Positions 11,975-24,804 are shown, numbered from the stretch's first letter. The stretch: 64,000 nucleotides of DNA from Porpolomopsis calyptriformis (GCA_951640195.1 OX621164.1:3081098-3145097); one strand, 5' to 3'. Made by a program: numbers and translations. The notes: a model not told the origin generated them from the letters alone.

Positions 11975-14900
11975 ATGCCAACCCTTGCTAATCCACCCCC
12001 ATCTGCCCCAAACTCCTACATACCCGCCTCAAGGAACAAGTTCAGAACCGTTCTCGGACTAGGCACACTCTCAAAAGACCTCGAGGCACAATCCCCTTCT
12101 GGCCATAGCCATCGTCATCTCCCTCGTAAGAACGCCGAAACAGCCAGATCCAACAAGCAGAGACGGAAGCATAAAGCCGAACAATCGAGTATATCCGACA
12201 GCTCTTTTTTTCAAGTATCGCCCTCAGATACCATTCCTTGCAATCAAAATCCCGCAAAGAACAACCATAACATGAAGAATTTAGACCCCCCCAACACTCG
12301 CCCCCCTAGGAGGCGCCCCGTCCGAATCGATGTTCAGGATGGCCCTTGGAGTGTCAGCGTCGCCGAGACACCTCACTGTGCCCGCTCTTATAGTCTTTAC
12401 ATCAAGAGTGAGCGTTCTCTCTCCTTGGTTCCCGCTTTTCGTCCCGTCTCGTGTCGCTCCTCTTTTGGGCCATGTCCGAAGCGTGGTTACCGACACACAC
12501 ATCTCTTCATTTTAACTTTTGACTTTTCCTTTCTGACATCCCTCCCTGCCCTTCAGCCCCAACCCACAACCTTACACTCACTCGGACCGCAATGGAAATC
12601 GTCGAGCTCCATCACAAGCTCACCGAGTCCCATCCCACTGCCAAGATTCCGACGCCACCCATCGACCTCTCTTCGCTTCCGCCGCCCCCACCCAAGCGTA
12701 AATCAAACTTCCTCAACACCCTCTCTCGGCTAGCTTCTCCCACCTCAGCCAAATCCGGACGTCATCCACGTCAACAACTTCCCACCGTCACAACTCTCGG
12801 ATCTCCCTCCACCGAATCCAATGACCCATTTTTAGACGATCCTGTCATGTCTGATACCAACGGTGCTCAAACGAACGCCGCGTTCACCATTACCAGCCTT
12901 GCGGCATACTTGACCACCATATCTAATACACCTGTAGTCCGCCAGGCTCGCGTGTGGAAACGTTTCGTCCGTGTCCGCACAGATGATCTTGAAAGCGTGC
13001 GCGTGGAGCGTGCCATCAAGCGTACACGGTCCGACCTCGCCTCTCACGTGAGCCCCAAGCCCCCTTCAGAACCGAAAGCGAACGGTCTTGCCCAGAATGA
13101 TGTGGCAAGTCATGGTGAAGACGAGCACAAAGAAGCAGACGAGCACGAAGATAAGACAGCGAAGGAGGAATGTGCAGACATGGAAGAATCTTCGAAGGAA
13201 GTGAATGACGATGATAAGGAGGCAGCCGCTTTGCAGGAGGATGCCGCCATCGCCAGGGCTGTTGAGCAAGACCTCTCTATGAGCAACCCCAAGGATGATG
13301 GTGACGCCACACAATCGACAACCACTCCCATTGTTGACAACACACAGTCCCCTGATCTTGCGCCGTTGGATACCACAACCGAACCCTTAGATGAAACAGA
13401 GGACAATGTTCAAGTATCCACACCAGTCCCGGCTGATCCTCCAACAGCTCGTCTGCACCGCTCGCAGTCTGCCGATCCTCATAAATCAAGCCGGTTATCC
13501 AGAGTTTACGTCTCTCGTACCCCAACCATCGACGGGGCCTCCTCACAAACTGGTGACGAGTCCTCCATCTGCACGACCGACAATGGCCGCGCCACCCGCA
13601 ACAAACGTTTTCATTTCAACGACCGAAGTAGGCAGCCGAAGAAGTCGCAACGCAAGGTTGTGATCAATGACTTTGAGATGATGCGTGTCCTCGGCAAGGG
13701 GTGTGCCGGCAAAGTATTACTCGTGCGACACAAGTCCACGTCGAATCTGTATGCGTTGAAAGCGATCACGAAGAGACACGTCCTTGCTCACCAGGAGTTG
13801 CAACATACCTTGACCGAGCAAGCCGTGCTGAAGAGAATGGCCGCGGAGTCCACAGATCCTTTCGTTGTGAAGCTGTGGTGGAGTTTCCACGACAAAGAGA
13901 ATTTGTTTTTGGTTATGGTACGTAGGATGAGATGATCCTCTGTCGTATCCTCACCAACGATCGTTCATCTAGGACTTTCACCCTGGGGGCGATCTAGCTA
14001 CGCAGCTGGCTCGATGGGGTCGACTTGGCCGTGATCGGGCAAGGTTCTATGCTGCGGAAATCGTTGAGGGAGTCGAAGGGCTTCACGCCGCCGGCGTCAT
14101 TTACCGCGACCTCAAACCTGAGAATATCCTTATCGGTTCAGACGGCCACATCGTGCTTACCGACTTTGGATTATCGAAAGAGTTTCCTCGCCGGACTGAG
14201 ACCATCACCGCGCCCGCAACACCGTCTGGCTCTCGTGGAAGCGATTTTTATTCGTCTGTCTCTGGGACATCTCAACCTGTTACCCCTCCATGGATGAAAC
14301 CCGATCGTGGAGGAGAGTTGACATCCGGATGGCCCGGACAGTTACCTGGGCAAGGAGATTCAACCAGCACCTTCTGTGGGACTGCTGAGTATCTTGCTCC
14401 GGAAGTTATCCAGGGAATGCCGTATAGTTATGAAGTGGATTGGTGGAGTTTTGGAACGATGCTGTATGAGATGTTGACTGGTATTGTGAGTAGCCTCATT
14501 GACTCCCGATGGGTCTGCTGATGAGTTCGTCACAATAGACACCGTTTTGGGCAAATAACCATTCGGATATGTATGCCCGTGTTTTGCAAGACGAATTGCA
14601 CTTCCCCGATGATAGGGGGATCGATCAGGATACAAAAAGTTTGATACGAGGGGTTTGTGAATTTTGCGGATGAACGAAGCGGGTGGCTGACTGCTGTCGA
14701 TATAGTTGCTTCAACGAAACCCGGCACTCCGAATCTGCGAACCACGGATAAAGCGTCATCCATATTTCTCTATGATGTGAGTACCCTGCAACTGTGTGCG
14801 CCACCCAATTCTCATCTTTGTGCTCCAGAGACTGGTCTCATGTGTATTATAAACGCTATATACGTTGGTCCCCCTACTCAGATTCTTCTTAGCTTGGAGG

Positions 14901-16390
14901 TGGCTGATTTATTCCCCCATCTAGCCCCATACATCCCACCCATCGACCCTTCCAATGCCAGTGACACACAAAATTTTGATGACACCTTCCTCGATATGGA
15001 ACCCGTTCTTGATGAGGTCAACGAGAACGAACAGACAGATACTGATCAGGAACGCGAACCGACGGATAATGATCGCACAGATGGTGAAGAATCAAATACG
15101 ACACCGTCCCAATCGCGTAGTTCATCTGTGCACCCTCGACCTCAACCTCGACCACAACATCAAGAGGAATCAGTGGATGTTTTTGATGGCTATTCCTTTA
15201 AAGGACGGTATTCCGTTCTAATAGACGAAGACGAAGAGGAAGATGAAGAGGACGAAGGGGAAGTGGAGGAGGAAACGGACATTACCGAAGATAAAGATAT
15301 TTCGTCCGCTGATCTCGTCAATGGTCAACATGCAGTGCTCGGGGAGGAGGAAGAGATTGCAGAGCCCAAGACACCCGAAGCGCGGCCATCGGCGCTACCA
15401 GAACTTGCAGAAGAAATTCCGGAAGTACCAGTTGTGTCGCCAGTAGTAGAGGATGCCCAGCCTGGGACCCCAAGTGCGGCCGAGGATGTGCCTAGTGTGA
15501 CCCAAGACCTCCCGCCATCCAACGTATCCGAACCCAGGCCGGAATCTCCGGTCGGCGCCCGGCCTGAGAAAGAGTCGAAACCGAAAACCTCTGCAACTCA
15601 CAAGGGTCCAGCCGCTCGTGTCCTTATCAAATCCCGTCCCCGTCGAGAAAAGTCTGGCGTTCCTGCGTTGGATCGGTATCTGTCAGATACAATTGACGAG
15701 GATACAGAGGCTACGGAGAGAGAGGATGAAGACGATGACTGGGATATTGTGGAGGCGGCCGATGGCGAGGACCGTAATGGATACAAGGGAACGAGCCTCT
15801 TTGCTAGAGGCGTGGTAGATCGATACCGATTGGCTGTGTTTCGGAAAGCCTCAACGCCTTCACAGCGATCTGCTGGTCGCTCGGTCTCTGGGGTTTCGAA
15901 GGAATCTGACTCTACTGCGATTGTCGAATCTGCCGATTCTCCTACACCGTCGGAGAAGCAACGTCGGGGACGAAATCCTGGACTCAGTTTCCGAAGGAGT
16001 CCCAGACAATTTTTGCAACCCAAATCGCCGTTGCCTAGTTATTCCTCGAAATCTAGTCATGCGCTAAGTCCTTCAACTTCTGCCACGATTTCTGCGGCGT
16101 CTACTGTATCGGCCGTTGGCCTGCTTACGCCGTCACCCTCGGTGGGAAGCTCGCTTCCTCTTTCTCCGTCACTCAGGTCAAAGGAGTCGGCTGTATCTGT
16201 AGGAGCGCAGAGCTCCTCTTCAGACCGCTCCGTTAACGGCGATGCTGCGGCCAACGAACCGCAGACACAGGTGGAGATGGTCGTTCACGAGGAGCCGGAA
16301 AAGCCAAAGACCAGGAAGTTGAAGAAGTACAAGCAAAACGCCGAGAAGGTGTTCTCGATATTTGCAAGCACACCTCGCCAGCCTTCGTAA
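11975..16390 (+). CDS. PX-domain AGC serine/threonine kinase with long acidic tail
   Basis: Seven exons (11975-12407, 12557-13917, 13973-14485, 14539-14652, 14706-14776, 14829-14863, 14925-16390) encode 1330 residues. A PX-like phosphoinositide-binding module lies near residues 110-310 (DGPWSVSVAETPHCARSYS, then EIVELHHKLTESHP and QARVWKRFVRVRTDDLES), interrupted by a Ser/Pro insert. The kinase domain begins at FEMMRVLGKGCAGKV: catalytic Lys in YALKAITK, loop YRDLKPENIL (Tyr replaces the usual His of HRD), DFG in TDFGLSKE, then a ~55-residue insert in the activation segment before FCGTAEYLAPE. The C-lobe ends YFSMIDWSHVYYKRYIPPYIP, an AGC tail. After that come about 480 residues rich in Asp/Glu, Ser and Pro, ending in a basic segment. 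PX plus AGC kinase suggests lipid- or endosome-linked signalling. The substrate is unknown. Confidence 0.85.
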
Positions 16391-16897
16391 TGGCAAGAAT
16401 CACTCCACTGGCTGGAGGAACACGCTCGTTCTATTTTTCAAGTCACCAAACCACCTCATCATTTCTGTATGGTATTTGCATCTTTCAATTATCCTATGCA
16501 TTCATCACCCCCTCATCGTCTATCACATATTCTAAACACACTCCTTGATTTTTATAATATTTTCTGGGTCGTTCTTTGCGAACTTTGCTTTGTCCCGTAC
16601 CTTCCTTCCCATCTTCCACTGCTTTCCCTACTCGTTGTCGCATCCAAACCGTTTAGATGTCGTCTTAATCACAGCCGTTAAGCTGTCCCGGATTGAATAT
16701 ATCACTATCGTTTCTTGGCGCAGCTTACGTGCGCATGCAGTCTTTCAGCGCCTCTCATCACTGACCACAGCTAATCATCGCACCAACCCTCGTCTATGGC
16801 CAATTTTCTGCTTTACTGAGTTGTATTTGTACTGACCTGATCTCTAAATCCTTCCTTTCATTCCAGTAATTATCACGATAAACGCAGTCTATCAAAG
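16391..16897. other. intergenic region
   Basis: About 500 bases with pyrimidine-rich tracts just upstream of the next ATG, as is common in fungal promoters. No gene recognised. Confidence 0.4.
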
Positions 16898-19800
16898 ATG
16901 GCTCCTAATTTCTTGGCAAAGTTGGTCAAGTCTTCGACCTCTCAGAGCCGTGAAGGCTCTCGCCGTGGCCGCACTCCTTCCCCGGCATCGAGTAACCGCT
17001 CGCGCAGTCGGACATACACCCCACTTCCCAGTATCATCCTCACCGGCAGTGATCACCACACCACGAGAAGCAATACTCCAGACTCTTCTAGCCAGCCAAG
17101 CGTGACTATCATCCCTCCTTCTCCCCGCGTCTCTCCCCACGCAAGTTCTGAAGATTCAGATCAGTCTGGGCGTAAATCTGATCGGCGTATCCCCGATCGT
17201 GAACGTCGCACCATGTCCTTCCCGGCTCTCTCCACCTCGCCTCCACCACTCACAGATGATGCCCCCAAGACGCCAACGACCGCCCGACCTCCCAGCCAGC
17301 CTCGGCCAACAAACAACAGTCAACACTCTCTCACTATAAGTTCCCCTCCGCGCACCCTCCTCTCGTCGTCCTCCGCTGGTAATTTGCGCGAGCTGGCTCA
17401 GAGTCGCACCAACTCGAGTCCCACCATGCCAACTCTTGACCTCCCGTCCGCCGTCCGCCGCCAGTCGTCCAACAACTCCCTCAAGTTTCCTAGCACTACT
17501 GATCAGTCCCACTCCCACGCAGCAACCTCTCCGATCGCTGCTCGTTCCTCAGAGGATGGTAGTTCGACTGCCTCGGCAGAAATCGCGTCTATAGCCCCTC
17601 TCGTCGACTCTCCCACCGCCATGACCTTCCCCAACTCTTCCAGCGACCCCGTCCAGCAGTCGCCGACGCCAAGCACAGGAAACTTACAGACTCCACGTAC
17701 GGCTGATTCAGACATTTCTATGCAACCTAATGGTGGTACCACCGCGCCACCCAACACCCCCGCCATCGCTAACACCCTACCCAACACCAACCTCGTCGCC
17801 TCCGCTACCACTGCCACCACTCTCACCAACGCCAGCGCTTCTTCTCTCCAAGCCCCGGCCGTGCCTAAAAAGAAACGGTCCTGGCGTCGTGGTTCTACTC
17901 CCAGTCGTAAACCCACAGGCTTAGCAGGGGCCCTCGCGGCCTCGGGTATGGCGATGGCCCATGTGTCGACTGCCGTCCCACAGCTCACACTCCCTCATAT
18001 GAATCAAGCACTAAACGGGCTACAAAAGGCCCAACAGCAGCAGCAACAACGCAAATCTGCACCGGCCTCTCCTCACTCTTCCCCTGTGAACCTTCCTCCT
18101 CGTGCGGAACGTACTAAATCTTCATCCTCCATCAAGCCACGCTCTCGACGTCCGACCGCTTCTGTCACCGCGTCGATTAACAGCGAGAATAATTCTGACA
18201 TATATGGTGACGACCGGTCGTATTCTGGGTTGGACGAATTATCATCGTCCGATGATTCGGGGTCGTCTGACGATATGATGGACTTGGACTTTGGTGACGA
18301 CGACATTCCCGTCACTGGGTTTGCGGTGGCTAGTAATAAACGAAACGCCGACTTTCACGAATTATTCCCGAACATACCAGAAGGCGATTATCTTATCGAG
18401 GGTCAGTTGGAGTCTATTTGTGAGACTCATAGCTCATTGCGGACGTTTTCTAATCAATCTAGACTACGGTTGTGCGTTGCAGCGGGAAATACTTATTCAA
18501 GGCCGGATATACATCTCAGAAAATCATGTCTGCTTCCACTCCAACATTTTCGGGTGGGTGACAGATGCACGTATCCCACTCGATTTTATTTCCGTTGGCA
18601 GCTTTCCTAACCTCCTTCTCCCTCTGTGGTAGCTCTCGATCCCCATATTTGAAGTGACAGCGTTGGAGAAGAAAATGACCGCGTTCGTCATCCCGAATGC
18701 TATTCAAATAACGACGCGCCAGGCAAAGTATACATTTGCATCCTTTCTCGCGCGCGACACGACCTTTGACGTCATATTCAACATTTGGCGCCTTGCAAAA
18801 CCAGAGGACTCGGCCAGCTATATTAATTCCGGGGCAGAGAGTGGAAGGGGGTCCTCAGAAGGAGGCCGTCCCGGTATGGAGCGGGTGCGGGACAGCGTCG
18901 TGGGGAAGGCGGAGGTTCCGTTGCGGAAGGCAACACAGTGTGCCTGTGGGCGCGACGGGAAGCATTTTAGCGAGACGGCGCTGGAGACTGTGTTGCCTGG
19001 AACACCAGACAGGATACACAATCTAATTTTTGCGAGTGGGTTTATTAAGGATTTTATGAAGGACGACCAAAAGTTGCTTGGTGGGTTGTGTTCTTTCTAC
19101 TCGTGTGCGGTGGGGTGGATGTTGATAAGAAAGTCATCAGACATCCAGATTTCGGATTGGTCACCGACATCGGCGGACTCAAAGCTCCTCGCGCGCAATA
19201 TGTCATATATAAAGCCTCTCTCGGCAAGCATTGGGCCTAAGCAGACCAAATGCGAGATTCGGGACGAGACAATTCACTGCGACTTTGACGACTATGTGGT
19301 CACAGTTACGACAACTCGGACGCCTGATGTGCCTAGCGGCAACGTATTTTCGGTGAAAACGCGAACATGCATTATGTGGGCCGGTGCTGTCTCGTCCAAA
19401 GTAATCGTCACCACTCAGGTGGACTGGACTGGGCGGAGTTTCATTAAGGGTATGTTTTACATCTCTGTTTAAGGAGTTGCTTTATCCCAGATGGTTTCAG
19501 GTATTATCGAACGGTCCGCAATTGAGGGTCAAAAAACCTATCACGGGGAGCTCGATCTCGCGATGCGCAGATACATCCAGCAACACCAGTCCGAATTTGT
19601 GCCTAAGGGAGTCGACCCTGCAGCCGTTGCCCCTACGGCAGCGGATACCGCCGCCCTCGAACCTGTCCCACCCGTGAAACCCATCGAAGGGCAACTGAAC
19701 GCCGAAGAATGGAAGAAACGAGAACATGAGCGGAACCAACGCGGGCTGCAATGGGCCCTGGACACTTTCGAAGGAGCATCGCAGGTAGCGAAGCAGAGTG

Positions 19801-20189
19801 CGCGCGGCGCGATCGAGCTCATCAAGGAGACATGGGAGCAATCGACGAGCACCACGATATGTATATTCATCATCATTGTTCTCGTGTTCAGCAACTTGTG
19901 GACGTTAATGATGATGGGCGGAAGGGAGGAGGTCGGGAGAAGGAAGGAGTTGCGGGCAAGGGAGAAGTGGATACAAAGCGTCGTCAGTGCGCTCTGGGAG
20001 GAGATGGCAGCTGGAAAGGGATTCCCTGTTCCTGGTGCTCCCGATGGATCACCTTTGGCGTCTACAAGTACGGCGTCTGCATCATTGCCTGTTGGCTGGC
20101 GCGAGGAAGTGGCAAGCATTCAGACAACACTGGACACTGTGGAAGAGCGCGTGAGGGCCATCAGGGATTCATTAAATGCCTTAGATTGA
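16898..20189 (+). CDS. GRAM and VASt domain sterol-transfer protein (Lam/Ysp family)
   Basis: Four exons (16898-18401, 18463-18557, 18633-19449, 19501-20189) give 1034 residues. The first ~480 residues are Ser/Thr/Pro-rich and disordered with a Gln run. The GRAM domain follows (DFHELFPNIPEGDYLIEDYG, then ILIQGRIYISENHVCFHSN and EVTALEKKMTAFVIPNAIQI). The VASt/StART-like domain starts near FSETALETVLPGTPDRIHNL and ends SFIKGIIERSAIEGQKTYH. A single TM helix (TTICIFIIIVLVFSNLW) and a short coiled-coil-like tail follow. This is the order seen in Lam/Ysp2/GRAMD1 proteins, ER-anchored at contact sites, which move sterols between membranes. The last intron has competing AG acceptors. The one at 19500 keeps the VASt frame. 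Confidence 0.9.
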
Positions 20190-20358
20190 TATTGCAGTTG
20201 CCTTCGAGCTTGGTAGAACGACAATCGTGTAATGAGCCAACCGCGCATGAATATAGTCTTTTGATTGCCTACTTTGCCAACATCGAAGCAATGGCTAGGA
20301 TAACTACAGCTTTATGTCCGACTCAGACTACAACTTCGTGTGACAACTAATCGGGTGC

Positions 20359-22707
20359 TCAATAAGGTAAGGAGGATGGTCCAGCTTCTGGTTCGTTCGA
20401 CTGTGAACGTTTCTGCTTCTTTGCACCCTTAGCTGCTGTTGATGAGACACTAGCTACGGTCCTCTTTTCCCCTATAGAGGTTGTCAATGGCATATTTGCC
20501 TTCTTGCGCTTGTCCTCTGTAATCTAAGTCTTGCCTTAATGAGTGACTATAAATGCAAATCATCCCTTGCTTACCGTTAGTTCCTCCAGAAGGGTTTTGC
20601 CCTCAGAAGTTAAGGCTGATTGGCCAATTTTGAAGAGACAGGAATAGACAACCATCCGTCCAAGCCCCTCAAGCTTCTGGTTCCGTAGGGTTGCAGCACA
20701 CTCCTCTGTATTGGTGATAAATACAAGGCACAAGTTGCGCTTGTCCCGGAATCTTTTAGGAAGGTTTTTGAGGATATCATCCACACCTGCTGGCTTCAGG
20801 TCATGCTTGGGAGCGACAGTTGACTGAATGAATAAAATCTTTGATCTTGTGCAGATGATGGCATCGATGGACATGAAGGATTGGGAGGTTGGGCGCAAGT
20901 AAAAGGGTAATGGATAATTGGTTACATTCTTTAGAAGGGATAGACCACTGAGGGGTATGACATCCTTGCATACAGGAATAACAAGCAGGGGCAAGCCGCG
21001 TCTTGCAGGTGTAGCTTTCAGGGGATTGGAAGATGAGTCGGTGAGCAGTTGTACATGCATAAATTTTTCGAAGATGTAACCAGCAGAGCCTTTGAACCAT
21101 GGGTGTTTGCAGATCTCATCGAAGAACTGGGTTTGCTGGGCAATATCTAGTTTAGCAGTAGCGCGGACAATAAAACCACGAAGGTGGTCAGTTGGGATCT
21201 CAACTGTAGGACTATCCCTTGACTCTTGTGGTCGTACAGCAAAAAGGACATGTGACACCTTTGTGGGATCAAGTTCTGCAAGCAAAGTGGCCATGTTTAT
21301 GGGATGTGAAAGAAAATTGTCGGCAGCCTGGGCAGCAGCTTGTTCAAGGCACTCTTCAGTCAAGTCCCCTCGGGCTAGATCAAGGCAGGTCCGTGCAGAA
21401 GGACCCCAGGTTTCGTGATGTGACAGGAGTTGTTTGACATCTAGGCCAAGTGCGTTGCTGATGGACAAGATCAGCAAAAACCTATTTATGAAAATATCAC
21501 TAACCCGAGTGCAACCAACTCGTTGGATGTGTACAAGTCCATCACATATCTACCTGCCTTACGCTGCTTGCTCCATTCATGCCATCGCTCCTTCAATGGA
21601 GATGCTGCCTGTACAATCCAAACCTCCTTCGCAGGAGTAGCCAAAAAAGCACTACATGGCCTTCCAATCATGGCATTGGAATCAGTGAGAGCCCAGGTTC
21701 CAGGAGGCAAAAGATTGGAATTGTCTGTTTCAGAAGAACTATGTACTGAAGCGCCATCTTTTGTGAAGAGGTAAAACTTGTCGTCAAACAATTCCAAAGC
21801 GGTGGGCAGAGCCTCGCTCAAACGATGGATTATGATGTAGAAAAGGAAGACAGTTTTTCCTTGTTTAGCATCCCAGTCTCAGTGTAGATGATGATAACAG
21901 TCAGAGGTGACCACATACCAATGCCTGGTTGTCCAAAGACAACAACACCACCACCTCTAGTTGAACTCAATGAACGAGACTCCAGTCTCTCCAAAGTGGA
22001 GATATATTCATCACGAATGAAGAGGATACTCTCTTCATAGTTCAAATGATTTAGCCGCAGGCGCTTAATTTGTGCACTCGGTACATAGTTGAAGGAACGC
22101 CCTGAGTCATCGGATGTGACATCAAGTAGGTCATCCAAGGGATTGTTCCACAGTGCAGTATAGAGTGTCCTTGCTACACAAAGGGCATGTCCTGATAGGA
22201 CCAAGGAGGTGAGGATGGGAGTGCACAGCCAACATGATAGTGAGTCGGAGAAATAGAAAAGCCATAGAACAGAGAGTCAATGGGAACAATGAGCCAACAC
22301 ACACCAGCAGGTTTTTGCACAATGATGTGAAGATCGCCCTCGGGAGGTTGCTGCGGAAAGAACTTGGATACTTGATCTGCAGGGTTTTCAAGCTGGACTG
22401 CAAATCGTGACAGTTCAGATCCTAGGGACTGAATGCGTGCAGTGAGAGTCCCATGCGGATCGATGGGCACTGAATCATTGAGCTGCAAATCAAGTGTCAG
22501 CTACAACACTCATGGTCGCCATTGGTAGCAGCTTACCTTCCACAGAACCAGACGATGGGGACTGACATCCCGAAGAACGTCTTGCTTGGTCTTCTCCCAT
22601 ATGACATCCCCAAGGTCGCTAATATCGCCCTCGGAAGGTACCCTGACCTTGAACGAGTCGGTATCATCAGTGATGAGGCAGCGGAGCGCACGATTATCGT
22701 TAGCCAT
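20359..22707 (-). CDS. Crinkler (CRN/RHS-type) protein with P-loop and nuclease-like C-terminus
   Basis: Six exons (22537-22707, 22305-22482, 21919-22191, 21505-21859, 20575-21457, 20359-20523) encode 674 residues. The N-terminus has the ubiquitin-like header of Crinklers (RALRCLITDDTDSFKVRV ... SPHRLVLWK, then LNDSVPIDPHG). A P-loop NTPase domain follows, with Walker A GQPGIGKTVFLFYIII split by an intron. The C-terminal half (GSAGYIFEKFMHVQLL, later SIDAIICTRSKILFIQST) fits the REase-superfamily nuclease domain found in CR/RHS-type proteins. A basic KR-rich tail could target the nucleus. CRN proteins are best known as oomycete and chytrid effectors, but versions occur in free-living eukaryotes and may act in conflict between genomes, so a role in virulence is not implied. 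There is no signal peptide. Confidence 0.82.
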
Positions 22708-22750
22708 GGGAGTGGAGTGGACGGCCAAATCGCAAACTGAGTTTTAAAAA
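22708..22750. promoter_or_regulatory. 43-bp divergent promoter space
   Basis: Only 43 bases separate the Crinkler ATG (22707, minus) from the NAA38-like ATG (22751, plus). The transcripts must start within this space, or overlap with 5' UTRs inside each other's coding region. There is an A-rich run just before the plus-strand ATG. Confidence 0.6.
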
Positions 22751-23074
22751 ATGATGATGTCATCTCCATGCCCCACCGAGCTGGTGGTGGAAGCTCGAAC
22801 AGCCGTCCCCGTTCTCGAAGCGCTTTTGCGCAGAACACTCCGAATTACCTCAACCGACGGGCGAATCTTTATCGGAACGTTTGTCGGAACCGACCAACCG
22901 CTCAACATCCTCCTCGCAAACACAGCAGAGTTTCGGGCGGGGACCAGTGAAAACCCTGGGGGACGATACGTCGGACAGGTCATGATACCTTGGAAGATGG
23001 TGGTCAAGGCGGAGGCACAGTCCTCCCGAAGCGATGATGGTCATTCAAAAACTAGTGACATCGGGTACTTTTAA
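22751..23074 (+). CDS. NatC auxiliary subunit, Sm-like (NAA38/LSMD1)
   Basis: A single-exon gene of 107 residues. The Sm fold is clear: LLRRTLRITSTDGRIFIGTF (Sm1) and NILLANTAEFR (Sm2-proximal), then GRYVGQVMIPWKMVVKAE. This matches the LSMD1/Naa38/Mak31 group rather than the splicing Sm/LSm core. In that group the protein is the small auxiliary subunit of the NatC N-terminal acetyltransferase, which acetylates N-termini starting Met-hydrophobic. It is cytosolic. The first ATG of three is used. The stop at 23072-23074 lies 77 bases before the convergent Whi2-like gene. Confidence 0.85.
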   Translation: MMMSSPCPTELVVEARTAVPVLEALLRRTLRITSTDGRIFIGTFVGTDQPLNILLANTAEFRAGTSENPGGRYVGQVMIPWKMVVKAEAQSSRSDDGHSKTSDIGYF

Positions 23075-23151
23075 ATCGACGGTACAAAGCTCTTCTGTGT
23101 ATGCGAGTAGCGGACATGCTGATCCAAGTAATCACGATTAGTTTTGAGAAT

Positions 23152-24497
23152 TTACACGAGAAGGAAGATGTGGTGCGCTTGAGAACAAACGTGTGTGGGT
23201 ATGAAAGCAGTCCATAAACAATACAACAGAATCACAGATTCAAACCTTGCAGACCAGTCAGAACAACGGAAGGTTAAAAGAAAATCAAACGAAAAACGTA
23301 CTAAACTAAGCTCCAAAGTCCACACTCGGCGCGCCCACAGTTTAATAGTCTTTACTGTTTGGTCTTCAGACGCGGTCACAGCAATCTCAATACCATCCCA
23401 CCAGCACTTTCGCTGCAAAAAAAAATAGTTATCTTGAATAACAGTTCCCAAGAGAATATACATACTGCCGGCTTCCTCCAAAACAACAACAATTTTTGAG
23501 CAGTTGCCATCTGGTTATAATCCACCGTGACCGGCTTGTCACCGTTGGGTCCCGCCGGGTGGTGTGTGATCCCAGTTTTGAGAAGGACGAGAGCTATGGA
23601 CGAAATGCAGCACCGCGAGGGCTCCATCGCACGAAATCCCCATTCGTCATCGCGGTCAAATCCACTGGACGACAAGTTCGTCAGCCGCCAGCTCAAGGCT
23701 AGAAAAAAAAAACAAAAAAAAAAAAATCGCGAATACCTCATACAAAGCATATCAATAAGATGCTGTTCCGCAACGTTGTTCTCCTTATTGATATTCCGCT
23801 GCAGCGCCGTAAAGATATTCCGTTTTTCCATCAGGTATGTCCCACAATACCGTTTAACGCCCAACAACGGCTCGCTCGCTATCCCATTCTCGTCCGTCGT
23901 CGCGTTCCCGTCCTTTGGGGGGAGTGAGAAATACTCGAGTTCCTCGCGGAGAACGATGATAGCCTGCTTCATGAGCAACGGGTTCTGGGATGTCGCGGGG
24001 CTAAAGTCCGACGGCGGCCCATCCAACAGATGCTGCTGGGCCGCGAACGAGCCCGGGTTCGTTGGCGTGCCGTAAAACGCATCCGACGCATTACGAAAGA
24101 ACGAAAGCACATAGGCAAAACATTCAGGGTCAAACTGTTTTTTTTTTTGGTGCACACACGGAAGTGGGCGTGCGTGTGAGTGATCGCGAGTTAATAAACA
24201 GCGAGCAAGTCACAAGACAAGACAAACGTTCCGCACATCAACCCCGTACAGTTCCTCCTCCTCATTGTCCCCGCCATCAGACAGGGCGGCGCTTTGACGG
24301 CTCAACACGAGGCCATTGGGAAAGAGGCATAGAAGGACAGATTCTGGCAAGTTCATGATCGTCTCTCGGTCCACAGAAAAGCGCTTGCCCCGGAGGTCAA
24401 GCAACAATCTGGTCAGCAACTGTGGTTGTAGATTCGCGTGCGTAGGGGTTTGCGAGACCTGAGTTATGGGCGAAGAGGATATTGGAAGGGTAGCCAT
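23152..24497 (-). CDS. Whi2-like protein with BTB/POZ-like fold
   Basis: Four exons (24237-24497, 23737-24134, 23466-23664, 23152-23412) give 372 residues. The N-terminal part LLLDLRGKRFSVDRETIMNL, with PESVLLCLFPNG and then FDPECFAYVLSFFRNA, is the BTB-like segment shared with yeast Whi2 and its fungal relatives. A C-terminal module follows (GFDRDDEWGFRAMEPSRCC, later QKLLLFWRKPARKCWWDG and LWARRVWTLELSLV). Whi2 works with the Psr phosphatases in stress response and growth arrest. The family link is from remembered sequence features. After LELSLV the frame runs on for about 50 hydrophobic residues before stopping at 23152, which may be a lineage extension or a lost stop. The intron at 23665-23736 is poly-T rich. 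Confidence 0.72.
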
Positions 24498-24804
24498 GAT
24501 ATCGAACAGGCGTGAGCCTTGCGGTATTTGGTCAGAACAAATAGGGATATAAAATATTCGTTGAATTGCAGTGTCATTACTGACATGTACATTACTGGCT
24601 ATGTTGAAGGGAAAGAGAGAGAGAAAAGGAATAGGTAAATTGAAGAAGCATTGCGACCAAAGCGTCCATACTAAGAAAGAAAGAAAGGGCGTTTCAACGG
24701 AGCATTCATAAACCAAATGCATCCTTCATGTGGGGGCGTCCAAGAAAAACCATACATGGAGTGGAAGAAAGTTTTTCTTTGAAAACAACAAAAAAAAAAA
24801 ACGA
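24498..24804. other. intergenic region between Whi2-like and chitin synthase genes
   Basis: About 300 bases with GAAA-type simple repeats and an A-run. It holds the promoter of the Whi2-like gene and the 3' UTR of the chitin synthase gene. No further gene seen. Confidence 0.4.

Noticed and set aside
21457..21505. Ultra-short 23-nt intron in the Crinkler gene
   Set aside because: A 47-nt alternative (21458-21504) with a good CTGAT branch site keeps the frame and gives LVALGNALGLDV, so the short version is unnecessary.
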